64,000 nucleotides of DNA from Sphingopyxis solisilvae (GCF_015475875.1 NZ_JADKYM010000003.1:26633-90632), one strand, 5' to 3'. Counted from the first letter of the stretch, positions 26,159-34,599 are shown. The notes: a model not told the origin generated them from the letters alone. Program-made: numbers and translations.

Positions 26159-26941
26159 TCACCGGGGGGCCATGCGGATCGCGCCGTCGAGGCGGACGGC
26201 CTGGCCGTTGAAATAGGTGTTGCGGACCATCTCCATCGCGAGGCTCGCATATTCCTCGGCCTTGCCGAGCCGTTTGGGGAAGGGGACCGACGCTTCGAGG
26301 CTTTCCTTGACCTTGGGGTTCATATTGTTGAGCAGCGGCGTACCGAACACGCCGGGCATGATCGCGTTGACGCGAATGCCAAGGTCCATCAGGTCGCGCG
26401 CCATCGGCAGGACGAGGCCATTCACCCCCGCTTTCGCCGAGCCATAGATGACCTGGCCGATCTGGCCGTCCTGCGCGGCGACCGACGCGGTGAGGATGAT
26501 TGCGCCGCGTTCGCCGTCCTCCAGTTCGGGGAGGGTTGCCATGCCCTCGGCAGCGATCGAGGCGACACGGTAGCTGGCGGTGAGGATGCCTTCGACGCCG
26601 AACGCGTAATCCGCGGTCGGGGTGCGACGATATCCGCCGGTTGCTTTGTCATAGGCGAGCGTCTTGCCGCGCCGCGACGTCATCGCGCAATGGACGCAGA
26701 CGCGTTCCTGGCCATGCGCTGCGCGCGCTTTAGCATAGCCGTCGAGCACCGATTGTTCGTCGGTAATATCCACATGAACGAACAGGCCGCCGATCGAGGA
26801 AGCGACCTCTTCCCCGAGCGCGTCGTTGATGTCGAAAATCGCGACCTTGACCCCTGCGGCGGCGAGCGCCTCCGCGGTGGCGCGGCCGAGACCCGAGGCG
26901 CCGCCGGTGACAACGGCCGAAACGGTGGAATCAATCTTCAT
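26159..26941 (-). CDS. SDR-family oxidoreductase (3-hydroxyacyl-CoA dehydrogenase-like)
   Basis: A 260-residue short-chain dehydrogenase, closest in layout to type II 3-hydroxyacyl-CoA dehydrogenases (HSD10-like). It has the NAD-binding TGGASGLG at residues 13-20, FDINDA, and the catalytic YGSAK (near 155). The usual NNAG motif is altered to VHCAM. The protein fits the hydroxyacyl-CoA oxidation step between the crotonase and the thiolase encoded nearby. GAGGAG lies just before the ATG, and an acyl-CoA dehydrogenase gene is only 10 bases upstream. Confidence 0.9.
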   Translation of the reverse strand: MKIDSTVSAVVTGGASGLGRATAEALAAAGVKVAIFDINDALGEEVASSIGGLFVHVDITDEQSVLDGYAKARAAHGQERVCVHCAMTSRRGKTLAYDKATGGYRRTPTADYAFGVEGILTASYRVASIAAEGMATLPELEDGERGAIILTASVAAQDGQIGQVIYGSAKAGVNGLVLPMARDLMDLGIRVNAIMPGVFGTPLLNNMNPKVKESLEASVPFPKRLGKAEEYASLAMEMVRNTYFNGQAVRLDGAIRMAPR

Positions 26942-26951
26942 CGGGGGCTCC

Positions 26952-28157
26952 TCAGGCCGGAATCTGGTTGAACGGGATGCCCTTGTCGGGGCGATGATCC
27001 TGCGGCAGGCCGAGCACTTTTTCGGCGATCGTGTTGAGCAATGTCTCGTCCGATCCGCCCGCGATGCGGCCCGTCGGGGCGTTGATCCAGCTCGACGCCC
27101 AATCCTCCTTTTGCGAGGCATGTTCGTCGAAGGTAAAACCGTCGGTGCCCTGCAGGTCGATCGCGAGCTCGGAGAGCTTCTGACGCGATCGCACCGCCAC
27201 CAGCTTGTTGAGCGATCCTTCCGCGCCCGGGATCATCCCCGCCTGCATCATCAGGCGCGCGCGGACGTTGATCGAATCGAGCCCCGACCGCATCGCATGG
27301 TTGCGCGCAATCTGCTGCCGGATGCGGCCGTCCTCGATCGCGGGCTTGCCATTGAGCAGCGTTTCTTTGGCCAGATCGACAAACAGGTCGAGGTGCGGGC
27401 CGAAACCCGCGCTGTCGGTTGCGACATAGCGTTCAATCATCAGCGTGGTGATCGCGACCGCAAAGCCGCCGCCGACCGGCGACATGCGATGATCATCGCT
27501 GATCTTCACATCGTCGAAAAACACCTCGTTGACGTGGCTGTCGCCGCCCGCCAGCTTGATCGGGCGCACGGTGACCCCCGGCGCTTTCATGTCCACCCAG
27601 AAATAGGTCAGGCCTTTATGCTTGGGGACGGTGGGGTCGGTGCGCACGACGATGACGCCATAATCGCTATAATGCGCCCAGCTGGTCCACACTTTCTGGC
27701 CGTTGATCTTCCACCCGTTGCCGTCGGGTTCGGCGCGGGTGCGCAGCCCCGCAAGGTCGGAACCGCCCGAGGGTTCGGAGAACAGCTGGCACCAGATTTC
27801 CTCGCCCTGCAGCGCTTTCAGCACGCGTTCCTTGACGAACTCCTTGTCGCTGCCGAACTGCATCAGCACCGGGACGGGCATGCCGAGCGAGATGCCGAAA
27901 TAGAAGTTCGGGAAGCCGTGTTTCATCTCCTCGGCGTCGAAGGTGACCTTTTCGAGATGGGTCAGCCCCTGGCCGCCATATTCGGTCGGCCAGTTGATCC
28001 CGGCATAGCCCGCTTCGAACTTCGCCTTCTGATAGCGGCGTCCGAGCGCGAGGTCGTCGGCTTCCGACAATCCCTTGCGCGCCGCGCGGCCATAGGTCGG
28101 CGCCATCGATTCGAGCCACGCGGCCGCCTTGGCGCGGTAAATTTCGAGATCGCTCAT
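26952..28157 (-). CDS. Acyl-CoA dehydrogenase
   Basis: A 401-residue acyl-CoA dehydrogenase: YAGINWPTEYGGQGL, LFSEPSGGSDLAGLRTRAEP (FAD region), WKINGQKVWTSWAHYSDYG, and the C-terminal GGSDETLLNTIAEKVLGLP with the substrate-closing loop. It is translationally coupled (ATGA overlap) to the preceding acyl-CoA dehydrogenase gene at 28154-29248, suggesting a heteromeric enzyme. It is probably expressed from the operator-bearing promoter near 29300. Confidence 0.93.
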   Translation of the reverse strand: MSDLEIYRAKAAAWLESMAPTYGRAARKGLSEADDLALGRRYQKAKFEAGYAGINWPTEYGGQGLTHLEKVTFDAEEMKHGFPNFYFGISLGMPVPVLMQFGSDKEFVKERVLKALQGEEIWCQLFSEPSGGSDLAGLRTRAEPDGNGWKINGQKVWTSWAHYSDYGVIVVRTDPTVPKHKGLTYFWVDMKAPGVTVRPIKLAGGDSHVNEVFFDDVKISDDHRMSPVGGGFAVAITTLMIERYVATDSAGFGPHLDLFVDLAKETLLNGKPAIEDGRIRQQIARNHAMRSGLDSINVRARLMMQAGMIPGAEGSLNKLVAVRSRQKLSELAIDLQGTDGFTFDEHASQKEDWASSWINAPTGRIAGGSDETLLNTIAEKVLGLPQDHRPDKGIPFNQIPA

Positions 28158-29248
28158 GCGGCTTCTCCTGCCAGACGGTCGACCAGCACATCCTCCCAGA
28201 ACAGGCTGCTGCCCTGTTCGATCGCCAGGCTGCGCGCGCGGCGCATATGGAGGTGCAGGCCGAGCTCCCACGTCACGCCGATACCGCCGTGGATCTGGAT
28301 GCAGTCGCGCGCCGCGGTGTCATAGGCTTCGGTCGCCGACAGCCGTGCGGCGGCCGCGGCGGTGATGAAATCGGCCTGGCCTTCGCGGGCGGCGGCGTGG
28401 ATGCAATTGGCGCGGGCGAGTTCGACGAGCCCGTAAAGCTCGGCAATGCGGTGCTTCACCGACTGGAAGGCGCCGATCGGCTGGCCAAAGGCGCGGCGGG
28501 TCAGGGCATAGTCACGGGCGATTTCCATCAGGACCTCGGCGCCGCCGGTCTGTTCGTGCGCGGTGACGACCGCTTGCAGCGCCAGGATGTGGAGCGCGGC
28601 GTCACGCGCCACGCTGCCGACTGCGAGGGATTCGGCGGGCGTTGCGGCAAAGTGAAGATCGGCCAGGCAGCGACTGTTGTCGAAGCTTGCGATCGCCGAG
28701 CGTTCGACTCCCGCCAGATCGACAAGCACAAGCGCGGCCATGCCGGGACCGTTGGCAAGGACGATCGCCACATCGGCGGCCAGCCCGCCCGAAACGCCGC
28801 GCGCGAAACCGTCGAGGAGATCGCCGGTCAACGTCACCTCGGGCTGGCGGGGCAATGCGTCGGGGCCACCTGCGAAGGCGATGGCGCCGATCGTCTCACC
28901 CGAAGCCAGCCCAGGCAACCACCGCGCTTTTTGTGCGTCGGTTCCATAAAGTTCGATCGCCTTGGCGGCGCCAAAGTTCGAAGTCAGAAATGGCGCGCCG
29001 CTGACGCTGCGCCCGGCCTGATGCGCGATCAGCCCGAGTTCGACGAGTCCGAGGCCGAGTCCGCCATGCGCCTCGGGCAAGGCGAGCGCGGTCCACCCTT
29101 GTTCCTTTGCCGTGTCCCAGAAAGGTCGATGATATTCGCCGACGGTTTCCAGCAGCGGCAGCAATGCGTCCTTGCTCACCCGCGCCTCGAGCACCCGGCG
29201 CGATTCGGTGGCGATCGCCTGTTGGCCTTCGTCATAGAGGATGGTCAT
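28154..29248 (-). CDS. Acyl-CoA dehydrogenase, partner subunit
   Basis: A 364-residue acyl-CoA dehydrogenase family protein. It has the N-terminal helical domain (ALPEAHGGLGLGLVELG), a weak middle domain lacking the usual SEP-x-GSD FAD motif, and the C-terminal domain (LTRRAFGQPIGAFQSVKHR, QIHGGIGVTWELGLH). Loss of the FAD motif in one of two coupled proteins is typical of heteromeric acyl-CoA dehydrogenases. First gene of the 29248-to-26159 minus-strand operon; an inverted-repeat operator lies 51 bases upstream. Confidence 0.9.
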   Translation of the reverse strand: MTILYDEGQQAIATESRRVLEARVSKDALLPLLETVGEYHRPFWDTAKEQGWTALALPEAHGGLGLGLVELGLIAHQAGRSVSGAPFLTSNFGAAKAIELYGTDAQKARWLPGLASGETIGAIAFAGGPDALPRQPEVTLTGDLLDGFARGVSGGLAADVAIVLANGPGMAALVLVDLAGVERSAIASFDNSRCLADLHFAATPAESLAVGSVARDAALHILALQAVVTAHEQTGGAEVLMEIARDYALTRRAFGQPIGAFQSVKHRIAELYGLVELARANCIHAAAREGQADFITAAAAARLSATEAYDTAARDCIQIHGGIGVTWELGLHLHMRRARSLAIEQGSSLFWEDVLVDRLAGEAA

Positions 29249-29298
29249 TCGCGTACCCGTCCTTCTCCCATATTTCGTTCTGGCCAGTGAACCGGACG

Positions 29299-29314
29299 TT
29301 GACGTAAACGTCAA
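29299..29314. promoter_or_regulatory. Operator-like inverted repeat TTGACGT-AA-ACGTCAA
   Basis: A perfect 7-2-7 inverted repeat, 51 bases upstream of the acyl-CoA dehydrogenase operon start. A near-identical site, including the GACG just before it, is at 30585-30600. The motif is similar in form to sites of MerR-family regulators of fatty-acid and branched-chain amino-acid catabolism (LiuR-type); I infer a catabolic repressor site. Confidence 0.7.
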
Positions 29315-29357
29315 GCGTTTTGACGCTACGAATCCTGCCCGGCAACTGGCAGGCGTG

Positions 29358-30539
29358 TCAGCTGCACGCCGCCTTCCAGTCGCGTTTGATCTTCTTCGCG
29401 AGGCTCCATTTATGGACCTCGGTCGGGCCGTCGTAGATGCGGAAAGCGCGAACCTCGCGGAATATCTGTTCGACGATCGTCTTGTCGGTGACGCCGGTGC
29501 CGCCCATCACCTGGACGCAGCGGTCGGCGATCCGCATCAGCGCCTCCGACACCGCGACCTTCGCCATCGAGCTTTCGACGGTGCCGAGCGAGCCGGTGTC
29601 GAGCACGCCCGCGCACCAGTCGATCATCAGCTCGGCCTGCTTCAGATCGATCATATTCTCGGCCAGCATGAAGCCGACGCCTTCATGATCGATCAGCGCC
29701 TTGCCAAAGGCTTCGCGGCGGTTTGCATAGTCGGTTGCGATTTCGTGCGCGCGGATGCACGCACCCAGCCAGCGCATGCAGTGCGACAGGCGGGCAGGCG
29801 ACAGGCGCACCTGCGCATAGCGAAAACCTTCGCCTGCCGTGCCCAGCATCTGGTCGGCGGGAATGCGCAGATTGTCGATGGTGATCGTCGCATGGCCGCC
29901 GGGCATCGAGCTGTCGATCGTGTTCGGGACGTCGTCGATGCGGATCGCCGGATCGGGCAGGTCGACGAGGAACATGCACGCGCCTTCGGCCGCCTTCGCC
30001 ATCACGATGCCGACGCGGGCGCCCTGGGCGCCGGTTATGAAGCTCTTGCGGCCGTTGATGACCCAGTGGTTGCCGTCAAGGTGGCACGTCGTCTTCATCA
30101 TCGACGGGTCGGATCCCGCGCCGCCCTCTTCGGCCGGCTCGGTCATGAAAAAGGCCGAACGGACGCGCCCTTCGACCATCGGCTTCAGGAAGCGTGCCTT
30201 GAGTTCGGGGCTGCCTTCTTTGCCGAGTAGATACATATTGCCCTCGTCGGGAGCCATCGTGTTGCACGCGAGCGGACCGAGCGGCGACAGCCCGCTTTTG
30301 ATGAGCACTACCGCGGTCTCGCGCTGGTTGAGGTGGATGCCGTCGTTCAGGATGTGCGGGGTGAGCACCCCCGCGGCGCGGGCATGCTCGCGCATCTCCA
30401 TGACCAGTTCGTCGGTCGGGGCGCCATGATGGTCGCGGCGCTGATCGCGTTCATAGGGAATGATCGTTTCGCGGACAAAGGCCTCGACCTTTGCGGCGAT
30501 AGCCAGCGCGCGGGCCGAAATTCCCTGCTGTGCCGTCAT
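29358..30539 (-). CDS. Acyl-CoA dehydrogenase, long form
   Basis: A 393-residue acyl-CoA dehydrogenase. Residues ~20-70 form the helical N-terminus, FFMTEPAEEGGAGSDPSMM gives the FAD region, WVINGRKSFITGAQGA follows, and RIYDGPTEVHKWSLAKKI ends the protein; this pattern matches the ACAD10/11-like group. The gene ends about 110 bases before the next minus-strand operon. Its own start is 45 bases from a TTGACGT-type operator, and a nitronate monooxygenase gene is divergent from it. Confidence 0.93.
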   Translation of the reverse strand: MTAQQGISARALAIAAKVEAFVRETIIPYERDQRRDHHGAPTDELVMEMREHARAAGVLTPHILNDGIHLNQRETAVVLIKSGLSPLGPLACNTMAPDEGNMYLLGKEGSPELKARFLKPMVEGRVRSAFFMTEPAEEGGAGSDPSMMKTTCHLDGNHWVINGRKSFITGAQGARVGIVMAKAAEGACMFLVDLPDPAIRIDDVPNTIDSSMPGGHATITIDNLRIPADQMLGTAGEGFRYAQVRLSPARLSHCMRWLGACIRAHEIATDYANRREAFGKALIDHEGVGFMLAENMIDLKQAELMIDWCAGVLDTGSLGTVESSMAKVAVSEALMRIADRCVQVMGGTGVTDKTIVEQIFREVRAFRIYDGPTEVHKWSLAKKIKRDWKAACS

Positions 30540-30584
30540 CGCGATTCCCTTTGCTATCTAACTTTCCCGTTTCTCAACCCGACG

Positions 30585-30600
30585 TTGACGTAAGCGTCAA
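30585..30600. promoter_or_regulatory. Operator-like inverted repeat TTGACGT-AA-GCGTCAA
   Basis: The second copy of the site at 29299-29314, with one mismatch in the right arm. It lies in the divergent region between the 30539 acyl-CoA dehydrogenase start (45 bases away) and the nitronate monooxygenase gene (start 30661). It could control either or both. Confidence 0.65.
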
Positions 30601-30660
30601 GTTATTTCATGGATTGGAACAACGATGCCGTAAGGGCAGCACCGGACAGGAGAGATCGAG

Positions 30661-31641
30661 ATGGCTTTCAAGACACGTATCACCGACATGCTGGGGATCG
30701 AGCATCCGATCGTTCAGGGCGGCATGCAGAGCGTCGGCTATGCCGAACTGGCCAGCGCGGTGTCGAATGCCGGCGGGCTTGGCATATTGACCGCGCTGAC
30801 CCAACCGACCCCTGCGGCGCTCAGCGCCGAGATCGAGCGCTGCCGCGCGATGACCGGCAAGCCGTTCGGGGTGAACATGACCGTTTTTCCAACGATCAAT
30901 GCCCCCGATTACAAAGCCTATGCGCAGGCGATCATCGATGGCGGCGTCAAGATCGTCGAGACCGCAGGGACGCAGGCGGTGCGCGAAATCTGGGAGATGC
31001 TGAAGCCGCACGGCGTCACCATCCTCCACAAATGCACGGCGGTGCGCCATGCGCTGTCGGCCCAGCGCGCGGGATGCGACATCATCTCGATCGATGGCTT
31101 CGAGTGCGCGGGGCATCCCGGCGAGGACGATATTCCGGGCCTGATCCTGATCCCCGCCGCGGCCGACAAGGTGAAGATCCCGATGCTGGCCTCGGGCGGC
31201 TTCGGCGACGGGCGTGGGCTCGTCGCGGCGCTCGCGCTCGGCGCCGAGGGGATCAACATGGGTACGCGTTTTTGCGCGACGGTCGAGGCGCCGATCCACG
31301 ACAATGTGAAACAGGCCTATATCGACAATGACGAGCGCGGCAGCTTCCTGATCTTCCGCAGCCTCAAGAACACGGCGCGCGTCGGCAAGAGCGCGGTGAG
31401 CGAAGAGGTGGTGCGCCGCCTGGCCCAGCCCGATGCGACCTTTGCCGATGTCGCCGAACTGGTGAACGGCAAGGCGGGGCGCGAACTGCTCGAAACCGGC
31501 GACTTGTCCAAGGGCGTATTCTGGGCCGGGATGGTGCAGGGGCTGATCCACGATATCCCGACCTGCCAGCAGCTGATCGACCGGATCATCGCCGACGCCG
31601 ACGCGATCGTCGACCAGCGGCTAGCTGCGATGCGGCGCTAG
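30661..31641 (+). CDS. Nitronate monooxygenase family protein
   Basis: A 326-residue FMN-dependent TIM-barrel protein of the nitronate monooxygenase/2-nitropropane dioxygenase family. N-terminal PIVQGGMQ, the FMN-phosphate region SGGFGDGRGL, and CAGHPGEDD in the substrate pocket are visible. Many members detoxify propionate-3-nitronate, while others are enoyl reductase-like. AGGAGA precedes the ATG. Its divergence from an acyl-CoA dehydrogenase gene over a shared operator suggests a role in the acyl-CoA catabolic regulon. Confidence 0.9.
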   Translation: MAFKTRITDMLGIEHPIVQGGMQSVGYAELASAVSNAGGLGILTALTQPTPAALSAEIERCRAMTGKPFGVNMTVFPTINAPDYKAYAQAIIDGGVKIVETAGTQAVREIWEMLKPHGVTILHKCTAVRHALSAQRAGCDIISIDGFECAGHPGEDDIPGLILIPAAADKVKIPMLASGGFGDGRGLVAALALGAEGINMGTRFCATVEAPIHDNVKQAYIDNDERGSFLIFRSLKNTARVGKSAVSEEVVRRLAQPDATFADVAELVNGKAGRELLETGDLSKGVFWAGMVQGLIHDIPTCQQLIDRIIADADAIVDQRLAAMRR

Positions 31642-31750
31642 GCCGATATGCTGGCGCGCCGCGCGGGCTTTCGATATGATCCGATTCTTCGCAATCTGAT
31701 CAGCTCGTTGCCCACGGCGTTATCGCCCGCCGGTGCGCCAGGGGGGATGT

Positions 31751-32842
31751 TTGAGCCTCATCGAATATAAGGGTTTTGGCGGCGTCCCGCTGACCGCCGA
31801 TGTGCTGGGCGACGACAATGACCCGGCGGTGCTGTTGATTCCAGACTTCGGGGAGTCGCGCGCGGCGTGGCGGGCCGTGGCGGACGGTTTGGTGCTGTCG
31901 GGGCGCCGGGTGGTCAATCTCGACCTGCGCGCGCCCGGCGGCGTTGACCAGCTCGCCGCCCATGTCGAAGATTTGCGGCTGGTGCTTGCGCAAATGGGGT
32001 CGCGCCCGGTGGTGGTTGCCGCGCGGCACGGCGGCTGGATCGCGACGCGCGCGCTGGCGACCGACGGCATTTTGCTCGCGGGCGGGCTGGTGCTGGTCGA
32101 TATGCCCGACGATGCCGATGCGATCGCGGACGGCATCGCAGCCCGGCAGGCGCTGCCGACGCTCGTTGTGCGCGGCGGCTTTGCTGCCGCGCCGACCGGG
32201 AGCGCAGCCGATGCTTTCACCTCCGCGCTGCCGATCGGCGAACGCGTCGATATCGACGATGGCGACCTGGCGCTCGACACCGACCGGACCGAAGCGTTGC
32301 TGGGGCAGTTGCTCGATTTTCTCGAACGCCGCCAGCCGCGCGAGGCGACCGAGTTTCAAGCGGGATCGGACCCGCGGACGCTGCGCGATGCGATGGGTTG
32401 TTTCGCGACGGGCGTCACCATCGTGACCGCGCTGGACCCTGCGGGAACGCCGGTCGGGTTGACCGCGAACAGCTTCACCTCGGTCTCGCTCGACCCGCCA
32501 TTACTCCTCGTGTGTATCGCCAACTCGGCGGGGACGGCGCCCGCGCTGCGCGGCGCGGAGCATTTCGGGGTCAATGTGCTCCAGATCGGGCAGCAGCCTG
32601 CATCGAACCGCTTTGCCACCCGCGGCGAGGATCGCTTCGCGAACCTGCCGTGGGCGCCGGGGCAGACCGGCGTCCCGCTGCTCGGCAGTTCGCTGGTGTC
32701 ATTCGAATGCCAGCGCGAATCGCTGCACGAAGCGGGCGATCACTTCATCCTGGTTGGCCGGGTCGTGCGTGCGCAGTTCGAACCGCATCGCGATCCGCTG
32801 CTCTACTTCCGCGGCAAATACCGGCGCCTGCATTTTGCTTGA
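31751..32842 (+). CDS. Degenerate alpha/beta hydrolase fused to flavin reductase
   Basis: A 363-residue fusion. Residues ~1-195 look like an alpha/beta-hydrolase fold (PAVLLIPDFGESRAAWRAV, RVVNLDLRAPGG), but the nucleophile elbow is AARHGGW instead of G-x-S-x-G, and no clear catalytic histidine follows. Residues ~205-363 are a flavin reductase-like FMN-binding domain (DAMGCFATGVTIVTA, GLTANSFTSVSLDPPLLLVC). The flavin part would use NAD(P)H to reduce flavin for a partner monooxygenase; the N-terminal part may be a binding or scaffold module. I choose the TTG at 31751, preceded by a GGGGGGA stretch; GTG at 31733 is possible. Confidence 0.83.
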   Translation: MSLIEYKGFGGVPLTADVLGDDNDPAVLLIPDFGESRAAWRAVADGLVLSGRRVVNLDLRAPGGVDQLAAHVEDLRLVLAQMGSRPVVVAARHGGWIATRALATDGILLAGGLVLVDMPDDADAIADGIAARQALPTLVVRGGFAAAPTGSAADAFTSALPIGERVDIDDGDLALDTDRTEALLGQLLDFLERRQPREATEFQAGSDPRTLRDAMGCFATGVTIVTALDPAGTPVGLTANSFTSVSLDPPLLLVCIANSAGTAPALRGAEHFGVNVLQIGQQPASNRFATRGEDRFANLPWAPGQTGVPLLGSSLVSFECQRESLHEAGDHFILVGRVVRAQFEPHRDPLLYFRGKYRRLHFA

Positions 32843-32847
32843 AATAG

Positions 32848-32938
32848 TGGCGGAGCGGGAGGGATTCGAACCCTCGATGGGCTTTTGACCCATACTCACT
32901 TTCCAGGCGAGCGCCTTCGACCACTCGGCCACCGCTCC
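32848..32938 (-). tRNA. tRNA-Ser (GGA anticodon)
   Basis: On the minus strand the acceptor GGAGCGG pairs with CCGCTCC, followed by an encoded CCA. The anticodon loop CTGGAAA gives GGA (serine, UCC/UCU). A long variable arm (ATGGG...CCCAT) and TTCGAATC T-loop are present. Length 91 bases. Confidence 0.97.
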
Positions 32939-33011
32939 GCATGCTTGGAACGCGCGCCCTAATCGCTGGGCAGGGCTTTCGCAAGTCGGTTGAGCGTGGC
33001 ACACACGCGCA

Positions 33012-33998
33012 ATGAAACATCTGCTTCTGGCCGCAGCGGCCGCTTCGCTCGCCCTTCCGGTTACCGCGCAGGAGCCTGCGCCGATTCCGTCACCGGGCGA
33101 GATTGCGGCGGCGGCGCCCGCGAGCGACTGGATCGCGATCGCGCCCTCCGACCTGCTGGTGATGGACCTGGCGCCAGATGCCAAAGGCAAGCCGCGCCGC
33201 GTCGTGATCCAGCTGATGCCCGCGCCGTTCAGCCAGGGGTGGATCGGTAATATCCGCAAGCTCGCCGCCGCGCATTGGTGGGACGGGACGAGCGTCAACC
33301 GGGTGCAGGACAATTATGTCGTGCAATGGGGCGATGCGACGGAGAAGAAGGCGCTGCCGGAGGGGTTGGTGACGGTGGCGGAGGACGAATATGTTTCCAA
33401 ATCGATCCCCAATTTTGAGAACGTCTCGTCGGTGAACGCGCGTGCTTTTATGGTGACAAAGGGACTCAAGGGCCCGCCCCCAGCTCCGCCTTTGGACAAA
33501 CCGGAAGATGTGTATACTGGTGTCGTTGGTTTCGCGGCAGGCTTTCCTATGGCCGCCGGGCCGCAGTTTGAATTTTGGCCCGTCCATTGCTACGGCATGG
33601 TCGGCGTCGGCCGCAATCTGTCGCCCGATACCGGAACGGGCGCCGAGCTTTACACCGTCATCGGCCATGCTCCGCGCCACCTTGACCAAAATATAGCGCT
33701 CGTCGGCCGCGTGATCAGCGGGATCGAACATTTGTCGAGTTTGCCGCGCGGCACCGGTGCGCTGGGCTTCTACGAGACCGAGGCCGAGCGGGTTCCGATC
33801 GCATCGGTCCGTATCGCTACCGAACTGCCCGCCGCCGGCCACCCGCGGTTCGAATATCTGTCGACCGAAAGCGACAGCTTCGCGCGCTACGCCGATGCCC
33901 GCGCCAATCGCCGCGATCCGTTTTTCATCAGGCCGGCGGGCGGGGCGGACATCTGTAACATCCCGGTCCCGGTTCGCGTTGCCGGTGATGGGAAATGA
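33012..33998 (+). CDS. Periplasmic cyclophilin-type peptidyl-prolyl isomerase
   Basis: A 328-residue protein with a signal peptide (residues 1-~20, cleaved near PVTAQ), then a cyclophilin-like domain. The fold is recognisable from VVIQLMPAPFSQGWIGNI, HWWDGTSVNRVQDNYVVQWGDAT (the F-x-R-x3-F-x-IQGGD region is changed to V-N-R-V-Q-D) and GAELYTVIGHAPRHLDQNIALVGRV. The catalytic Arg of typical cyclophilins appears as the R in SVNRVQD. Length is larger than a minimal cyclophilin because of inserted loops. The start codon follows the tRNA-Ser gene by ~70 bases. Confidence 0.87.
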   Translation: MKHLLLAAAAASLALPVTAQEPAPIPSPGEIAAAAPASDWIAIAPSDLLVMDLAPDAKGKPRRVVIQLMPAPFSQGWIGNIRKLAAAHWWDGTSVNRVQDNYVVQWGDATEKKALPEGLVTVAEDEYVSKSIPNFENVSSVNARAFMVTKGLKGPPPAPPLDKPEDVYTGVVGFAAGFPMAAGPQFEFWPVHCYGMVGVGRNLSPDTGTGAELYTVIGHAPRHLDQNIALVGRVISGIEHLSSLPRGTGALGFYETEAERVPIASVRIATELPAAGHPRFEYLSTESDSFARYADARANRRDPFFIRPAGGADICNIPVPVRVAGDGK

Positions 33999-34018
33999 TG
34001 TCGGTGAATGATCTATAG

Positions 34019-34047
34019 GCGCCCTTCGACAGGCTCAGCGCTACGGT
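34019..34047. repeat. Half-copy of the palindromic element found in pdhC
   Basis: CTTCGACAGGCTCAGCG matches the arm of the element at 13113-13202, but no second arm follows. It ends directly at the start codon of the DUF1905 gene and so supplies that gene's leader. Confidence 0.65.
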
Positions 34048-34048
34048 G

Positions 34049-34363
34049 ATGGAAAGTTTTACCGTCACGGCCCCGCTCTGGCGCTGGCAGTCCGCGACGG
34101 CGCCCGCGGCGTGGTTCTTCGTCACCATTACCGGCGACGCCGCCGACGGCATCCGGATCGCGGCGATCAGCGGCCAGTGGCTGGGCGTCCGCAAGGGATT
34201 CGGCTCGGCGCGGGTCGATGTGACGATCGGCGAGACAAGCTGGCAGACATCGGTGTTCCCGCACAAGGAAAGCGGCGGCTGGCTGCTGCCGGTGAAGGCC
34301 GCGGTGCGCAAGGCGGAGGGACTGGCCGAGGGCGACGATGTGACGGTGACGATCAGTCTCTAG
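34049..34363 (+). CDS. DUF1905 domain protein
   Basis: A 104-residue small beta-barrel protein of the DUF1905 family (FTVTAPLWRWQ, AWFFVTITGD, FPHKESGGWLLPVKAAVRKAEGL). The family has no assigned enzyme activity. The ATG at 34049 is favoured because it starts the beta domain directly. The leader is made of a palindromic-repeat fragment, with no clear Shine-Dalgarno, so translation may be weak. The 3' end overlaps an opposite-strand small gene by 11 bases. Confidence 0.85.
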   Translation: MESFTVTAPLWRWQSATAPAAWFFVTITGDAADGIRIAAISGQWLGVRKGFGSARVDVTIGETSWQTSVFPHKESGGWLLPVKAAVRKAEGLAEGDDVTVTISL

Positions 34364-34493
34364 GCGGTGTCGCGGCCTTGGCATCGCGCGCCTGCGCCTT
34401 GCGTTTACGCAGATTTTCGCGCAGCGCCTCGGCCAGACGGCGTTCGCGTTCGATGTCGGCGGGGGAGGGTGGCTTGGTCACGGATGCGGCCAT
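34353..34493 (-). CDS. Small conserved-type basic helical protein (46 aa)
   Basis: A 46-residue frame starting at the ATG complementary to 34491-34493. It begins MAASVTKPPSPADIER and continues as a long charged helix (RRLAEALRENLRKRKAQARD). Short arginine/lysine-rich helices of this LREN/LRKRKAQAR type are widespread as tiny hypothetical proteins in alphaproteobacteria, from memory. It overlaps the end of the DUF1905 gene on the other strand and lies just upstream of tRNA-Thr. Function unknown. Confidence 0.6.
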   Translation of the reverse strand: MAASVTKPPSPADIERERRLAEALRENLRKRKAQARDAKAATPPRD

Positions 34494-34599
34494 GCCCGCG
34501 AAATCGCCCCAGCGTCAACCCTCGCACCTTGACAGGCGCGGGGCGCCCCGCCATAGGCCGCGCCTGCCCACCGAACAGAGGTTCGCCGGGCGCCCGGTT

